From assembly GCA_036446035.1 (NCBI GenBank), contig JAZFSG010000124.1, positions 1 through 8,450 of the forward strand: a stretch of 8,450 bases of DNA, written 5' to 3'. Numbering within the stretch: the first letter of the stretch is position 1; every line of letters begins with the position of its first letter. The stretch is from CAXMQS01 sp036446035. GTDB taxonomy: Bacteria > Actinomycetota > Acidimicrobiia > Spongiisociales > JAOTWH01. The notes under the pieces are model-generated. The model ran no database searches. It was given only the letters and a program-made list of their open reading frames with translations, and was not told where the DNA came from. Positions 5,658 through 8,450 of the stretch are shown here, one piece after another. The position numbers were made by a program, and so were the translations under genes.

Positions 5658-6453
5658 CATCAGGAACGTCGCGGCCGCGACTCGTCCGCAGATCCGAATC
5701 GAAGGAGTCAAGAAGAGCTTCGACGGTCGAGTCGTGGTCGACGTCGACGAGCTGATCCTGGGAGGGCATCCGATCGAGGGCCTGATCGGACCCAATGGGG
5801 CCGGCAAGACCACCCTGATGCGGATGATCATGCACTCGACAAGGCTCGACGAGGGCAAGATCGCCTACCGGCGGGGGGATGGAGACGACGAAGTCGTGCT
5901 CTCGAATCTGCCAACTCACCGGATGGCAGACATCGGGATCGTGAAGAGCAACCAGGTGATTCAGGATTTCGACAACCTGACGATCTGGGACTCGCTGCTG
6001 CTGGCGGTGGCCGAGGCCTCCAACGAGCGGTCCTACCAGATCTACCGCGAGAAGCGCGTCTTCGAGGCGCATGCCGAAGACATCCGCTGGTATCTCGAAC
6101 GATTCCCTTTCGAAGATCCCAATGGATTCGCCAAATCAGCCGGAGAGAAGAAGATGCTCGACATCATCCGATGCCTGCTGCTGCGGCCCGAGGTGCTGTT
6201 GCTCGATGAGCCCACTGCAGGCCTGCCAGAGGACCTCAGGGACGACCTGATGGAAGTGGTGAAGGAGAAGTCAACCACAGAGAACATGTTGGTGGTGATC
6301 GTCGAGCACGACCTGGAAGTCATCTGGACCATGAGCGACTACGTCCACTTCATGGCGGAGGGAAGCGTGATCCTGCGCGGCGAACCAGACTGGATCCGAG
6401 AGCACGAGACGGTGGTGGAGAAGTATCTGGGCAGTGGACATGTTGCAGGCTGA
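5650..6453 (+). CDS. livG: Branched-chain amino acid type ABC transporter ATPase (LivG), altered signature motif
   Basis: Cytoplasmic ATPase subunit that works with LivF to power LivH/LivM. The 267-residue protein has Walker A GPNGAGKT (47-54), a Q-loop Gln in the segment around 102-105, Walker B LLLDEP (183-188) with E187, the PTAGL stretch (188-192) and the H-loop His H220 in VIVEHD. The signature motif, LSYGQ or LSGGQ in most relatives, reads KSAGE at 162-166: the conserved Ser and the second Gly are kept but Leu becomes Lys and Gln becomes Glu. The Q-loop region (GIVKSNQVIQDFDNLTIWDS) also differs from the usual GIARTFQ. The reading frame is intact and the other motifs are complete, so the protein is probably functional; an asymmetric pair with a degenerate site is possible. 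Start GTG follows a strong ribosome site and overlaps livM by 8 bp; the 3' end overlaps livF. Confidence 0.9.
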   Translation: MGDIRNVAAATRPQIRIEGVKKSFDGRVVVDVDELILGGHPIEGLIGPNGAGKTTLMRMIMHSTRLDEGKIAYRRGDGDDEVVLSNLPTHRMADIGIVKSNQVIQDFDNLTIWDSLLLAVAEASNERSYQIYREKRVFEAHAEDIRWYLERFPFEDPNGFAKSAGEKKMLDIIRCLLLRPEVLLLDEPTAGLPEDLRDDLMEVVKEKSTTENMLVVIVEHDLEVIWTMSDYVHFMAEGSVILRGEPDWIREHETVVEKYLGSGHVAG

Positions 6454-7132
6454 GGGCATCCGCAGTGGGTATGGCGGCGTAACCGTGATCAAGAACCTCG
6501 ACCTCGACGTTGGTCACGAGATATTCGCCGTGCTGGGCGCCAACGGAGCAGGCAAGACGACCTTGCTGGCCACCCTGGCCCGATTGATTCCACTGATGGA
6601 AGGTCGGCTGCTGTTCGACGGAGAAGACGTCTCCAAGCTGCCGCCATGGGAGACGGCGGCCCGTGGACTGGGATACGTGCCGCAGGAGAAGGGCATCTTC
6701 GCCGACCTCACGGTCCTGGAGAACCTGCAGGTGGGTGGGATGATCGGCAGCAGGTCCCCTCTGGATCGGATTGATGAGATAATCAGTTTGTTCCCGGACC
6801 TCGCTGACAGGCAGGACCAGCTGGCGGGCACACTGAGCGGAGGCGAGTCGCGGATGCTGGCATGTGGACGAGCCTTGATGCAGGATCCAAGGCTGCTGCT
6901 CCTCGATGAACCCACTGCCGGTCTCTCCCCCCTGTACGTCGACAGTTTCTTCGAGCGCATTCGAACCATCCACGACGCAAAGGACGTCAGCATCATCCTG
7001 GCGGAACAGAACGCCACCAAGGCGCTCGAAGTCGCCGATCGGGTGATGGTGCTGAACCTCGGAGAGGCGTCCGTGACTAGGGACGCCTCGGAGGTGACGA
7101 TCGAAATACTCAAGGAGGGCTACAGGATCTGA
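6434..7132 (+). CDS. livF: Branched-chain amino acid type ABC transporter ATPase (LivF)
   Basis: Partner ATPase of LivG. The 232 residues match the compact LivF length. Motifs: Walker A GANGAGKT (35-42), Q-loop Q84 in GLGYVPQEKGIFADLTVLENL, a canonical signature LSGGE (134-138), Walker B LLLLDEP (154-160) and PTAGLSP after it. The segment ILAEQNATKALEVADRVMVL (188-207) has Gln instead of the switch His, which is the normal state in LivF (VEQN). Since this subunit has the canonical signature and LivG does not, the two ATP sites of the heterodimer would be unlike. The start is uncertain: GTG at 6434 or ATG at 6440, two codons later; neither has a strong ribosome site (GGAG at 6417-6420 is distant). 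The 20-base (or 14-base) overlap with livG suggests coupled translation. Confidence 0.91.
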   Translation: MDMLQAEGIRSGYGGVTVIKNLDLDVGHEIFAVLGANGAGKTTLLATLARLIPLMEGRLLFDGEDVSKLPPWETAARGLGYVPQEKGIFADLTVLENLQVGGMIGSRSPLDRIDEIISLFPDLADRQDQLAGTLSGGESRMLACGRALMQDPRLLLLDEPTAGLSPLYVDSFFERIRTIHDAKDVSIILAEQNATKALEVADRVMVLNLGEASVTRDASEVTIEILKEGYRI

Positions 7133-7147
7133 ATGAGGACGGATATA

Positions 7148-7163
7148 GGGCCCGAACGGGTCC
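7148..7163 (+). promoter_or_regulatory. GC-rich hairpin in the livF-livK spacer
   Basis: GGGCCC-GAAC-GGGTCC forms a 6-bp stem (one G-U pair) with a four-base loop, 15 bases after the livF stop codon. No T-run follows, so it is not a classical terminator. Such hairpins can protect a processed mRNA end or partly stop polymerase, giving unequal levels of genes on either side. Confidence 0.4.
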
Positions 7164-7169
7164 ATGGCT

Positions 7170-7185
7170 TGTGCTGTCAAGCACA
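7170..7185 (+). promoter_or_regulatory. Second hairpin in the livF-livK spacer, just before the livK ribosome site
   Basis: TGTGCT-GTCA-AGCACA is a perfect 6-bp stem with a four-base loop. It ends right before GAGGAG (7186-7191). Together with the hairpin at 7148-7163 it makes this the only structured junction inside the operon. It could stabilise the 5' end of a livK transcript or mark a protein-binding site; the sequence cannot distinguish these. Confidence 0.4.
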
Positions 7186-7203
7186 GAGGAGAAAGAAGGG
7201 AAG

Positions 7204-8450
7204 ATGAAGAAACGAATTACGAGAGCGGGGGGAGTGCTGGCGCTACTGCTGGCTTTCGCCCTGATTGCGGCGGCTTGTGGCGACACGACTAGTGAGACGG
7301 TCGCCACCAGCTCCGGCACGGCCGCCCCTGCCACAGAGGCTCCGGCGACGGAGGCTCCGGCGACAGAGGCACCGGCAACGGAGGCCCCGACGACAGAGGC
7401 TCTGGCTGAGAACGTGGTTGTCTGTGAGCTTGCTTACTACACGGGTGAGTTCGCGGCCTTCGGCGCCTTCTTGACGGCGGGTGTCCAGTTCCCCATCGAC
7501 AACATCATCAACAACGACCCGCCACTGGGTCGGACTTGGGAGTTTGTCAGCGAGGACCTGGGTACGGTCGGTGAGGGCCAAGCGGCTCGCACTTGCCTCG
7601 AGCAGCACGGGGCCGAGATCCTGGTGAGTCCGGCTCATGGGTATCAGACCTATCGCGACTTCATGCAGGAGTGGCTCGAAGACAACGACTCGCCGCTGAT
7701 GCCGACGGTTCACGGCGGGACTATCCCCGGCAACCTCGGTGGGATCGGCACCGAGCCGATCTTCCGGGCTCAGGGACTCGACGAGGCCTTGGGCATGACC
7801 GGCTCGCTGTACGCGGATTCGGTTGGGGCGAAGACAATGGTCATCTTCGCCACTGAGGTCGAGGGCTTCCAGATCGCGGCGACCGCGGCGGCTCTGACGG
7901 CCGACGCAGTCGGGATCACGGTTCTGGAACGCATCGACGTTCCGGCTGAGCAGCCCTCTTACAGGGTTGAAGCCGAGAGAATCGCCGATCTGGCTCCAGA
8001 TGTCGTGATCGTGCAGGCAGGCGCCATCGAGTCGTCGGTTCTGATCAATGAGACCGCCGAAGCCGGCGCCTCGCTGAACTGGATCGGCGAGACCGGCTGG
8101 GCCATTCCTGAGTTCATGGAAGCGCTGGGAGTCGAGGCTGTCAGCGACCAGCAGGGCATCGGCTTTGCGGCGTTCGACTACAACGACTCCACCCCGGCGT
8201 GGGAGTTCTACTCACCACTGTGGGAGGACACTCCCGGCTTCGGGGACACCCATGGCGCGGCTTCCGACCAGTACCACTTCTCGGCCTATGACCTGATGGT
8301 TCACACGGCGCTCGCCGTTGCGAAGGCCGGGTCGTACAACGCCAGTGACTGGGCTCCGGCGATGTTCGAGGTCGGTGATCCGCCAGGAGAGGTGTGCTAC
8401 ACGTATGCCGGGTGCCTGGCGCTTATCAGGGCAGGCGAGGACGTCGACTA
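7204..8450 (+). CDS. livK: Substrate-binding lipoprotein of the HAAT importer (LivK-like), C-terminus cut by window edge
   Basis: Extracytoplasmic binding protein that delivers ligand to LivH/LivM. About 415 codons are present with no stop. Residues 1-24 are a lipoprotein signal (MKKR, hydrophobic core, ALIAAA) with C25 as the likely lipid-bearing cysteine; Ala at position -3 is acceptable but not the commonest residue. A flexible linker (26-69) contains five APATE-type repeats at 41-65. The receptor-family (Peripla_BP_6-like) fold starts at about 70 with VVVCELAYYTGEFAAFG. Later stretches such as GAKTMVIFATEVEGFQ (208-223) and ADLAPDVVIVQAG (261-273) fit its second lobe. Cysteines C74, C131, C398 and C404 could make two disulfides. 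The ATG follows GAGGAG (12 bases away) and AAGGGAAG (close). Position directly after livF assigns it to this transporter. The ligand is unknown. Confidence 0.9.
   Translation, partial: MKKRITRAGGVLALLLAFALIAAACGDTTSETVATSSGTAAPATEAPATEAPATEAPATEAPTTEALAENVVVCELAYYTGEFAAFGAFLTAGVQFPIDNIINNDPPLGRTWEFVSEDLGTVGEGQAARTCLEQHGAEILVSPAHGYQTYRDFMQEWLEDNDSPLMPTVHGGTIPGNLGGIGTEPIFRAQGLDEALGMTGSLYADSVGAKTMVIFATEVEGFQIAATAAALTADAVGITVLERIDVPAEQPSYRVEAERIADLAPDVVIVQAGAIESSVLINETAEAGASLNWIGETGWAIPEFMEALGVEAVSDQQGIGFAAFDYNDSTPAWEFYSPLWEDTPGFGDTHGAASDQYHFSAYDLMVHTALAVAKAGSYNASDWAPAMFEVGDPPGEVCYTYAGCLALIRAGEDVD
7324..7398 (+). repeat. Five tandem 15-bp units encoding the APATE linker
   Basis: Five in-frame 15-base units with consensus GCTCCGGCGACGGAG encode APATE four times and APTTE once. 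Units two and three differ at one base; the others carry mostly third-position changes, so the array is old enough to have drifted but keeps its protein repeat. Array length could change by slippage in whole 5-residue steps, altering how far the binding domain stands off the membrane. Confidence 0.85.

Noticed and set aside
7148..7163. Terminator between livF and livK
   Set aside because: No T-run follows, and livK clearly belongs with the transporter; at most a partial stop or processing signal.

Overview
The window is GC-rich bacterial DNA with tightly packed genes, several GTG starts and short or overlapping gene junctions. Together with the Ala/Pro/Thr/Glu linker of the substrate-binding lipoprotein, this suggests an actinobacterium, perhaps from the Acidimicrobiia or a relative. 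That placement is an inference from style; no marker gene here fixes it.

Left part, all on the minus strand. Bases 1-191 hold the first 63 codons of pyruvate phosphate dikinase (ppdK), which runs off the left edge. Bases 192-597 are non-coding and carry a cluster of REP-like palindromic modules (312-536) plus a perfect 12-bp palindrome (275-286). Next come a small predicted two-helix membrane protein (598-1299) and, 11 bp upstream of it, a 680-residue CLC-type chloride channel or antiporter with two CBS domains and a TrkA_C domain (1311-3353). The last two look like one transcription unit.

Middle. Bases 3354-3830 separate the CLC gene from the divergent right-hand operon. They contain a near-consensus housekeeping promoter (TTGACT, 18 bp, TACAAT), a palindrome at its start-site region and a 15-base hairpin that touches the first start codon.

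Right part, all on the plus strand: a complete branched-chain amino-acid type (HAAT) ABC importer in the order livH, livM, livG, livF, livK. Two permeases, two ATPases and a substrate-binding lipoprotein follow one another with gaps or overlaps of a few bases. The exception is the 71-base livF-livK spacer, which carries two hairpins. The binding protein is cut by the right edge at about codon 415. It would capture ligand outside the membrane and pass it to LivH/LivM, with LivG/LivF powering transport. The ligand cannot be read from the sequence.

I see no clearly new system. The points most worth a second look are the CLC pore residues (channel-like Val at the internal proton-glutamate position and Asp in the GSGIP motif), the altered ABC signature of LivG, the control region in front of livH, and the palindromic repeat cluster.
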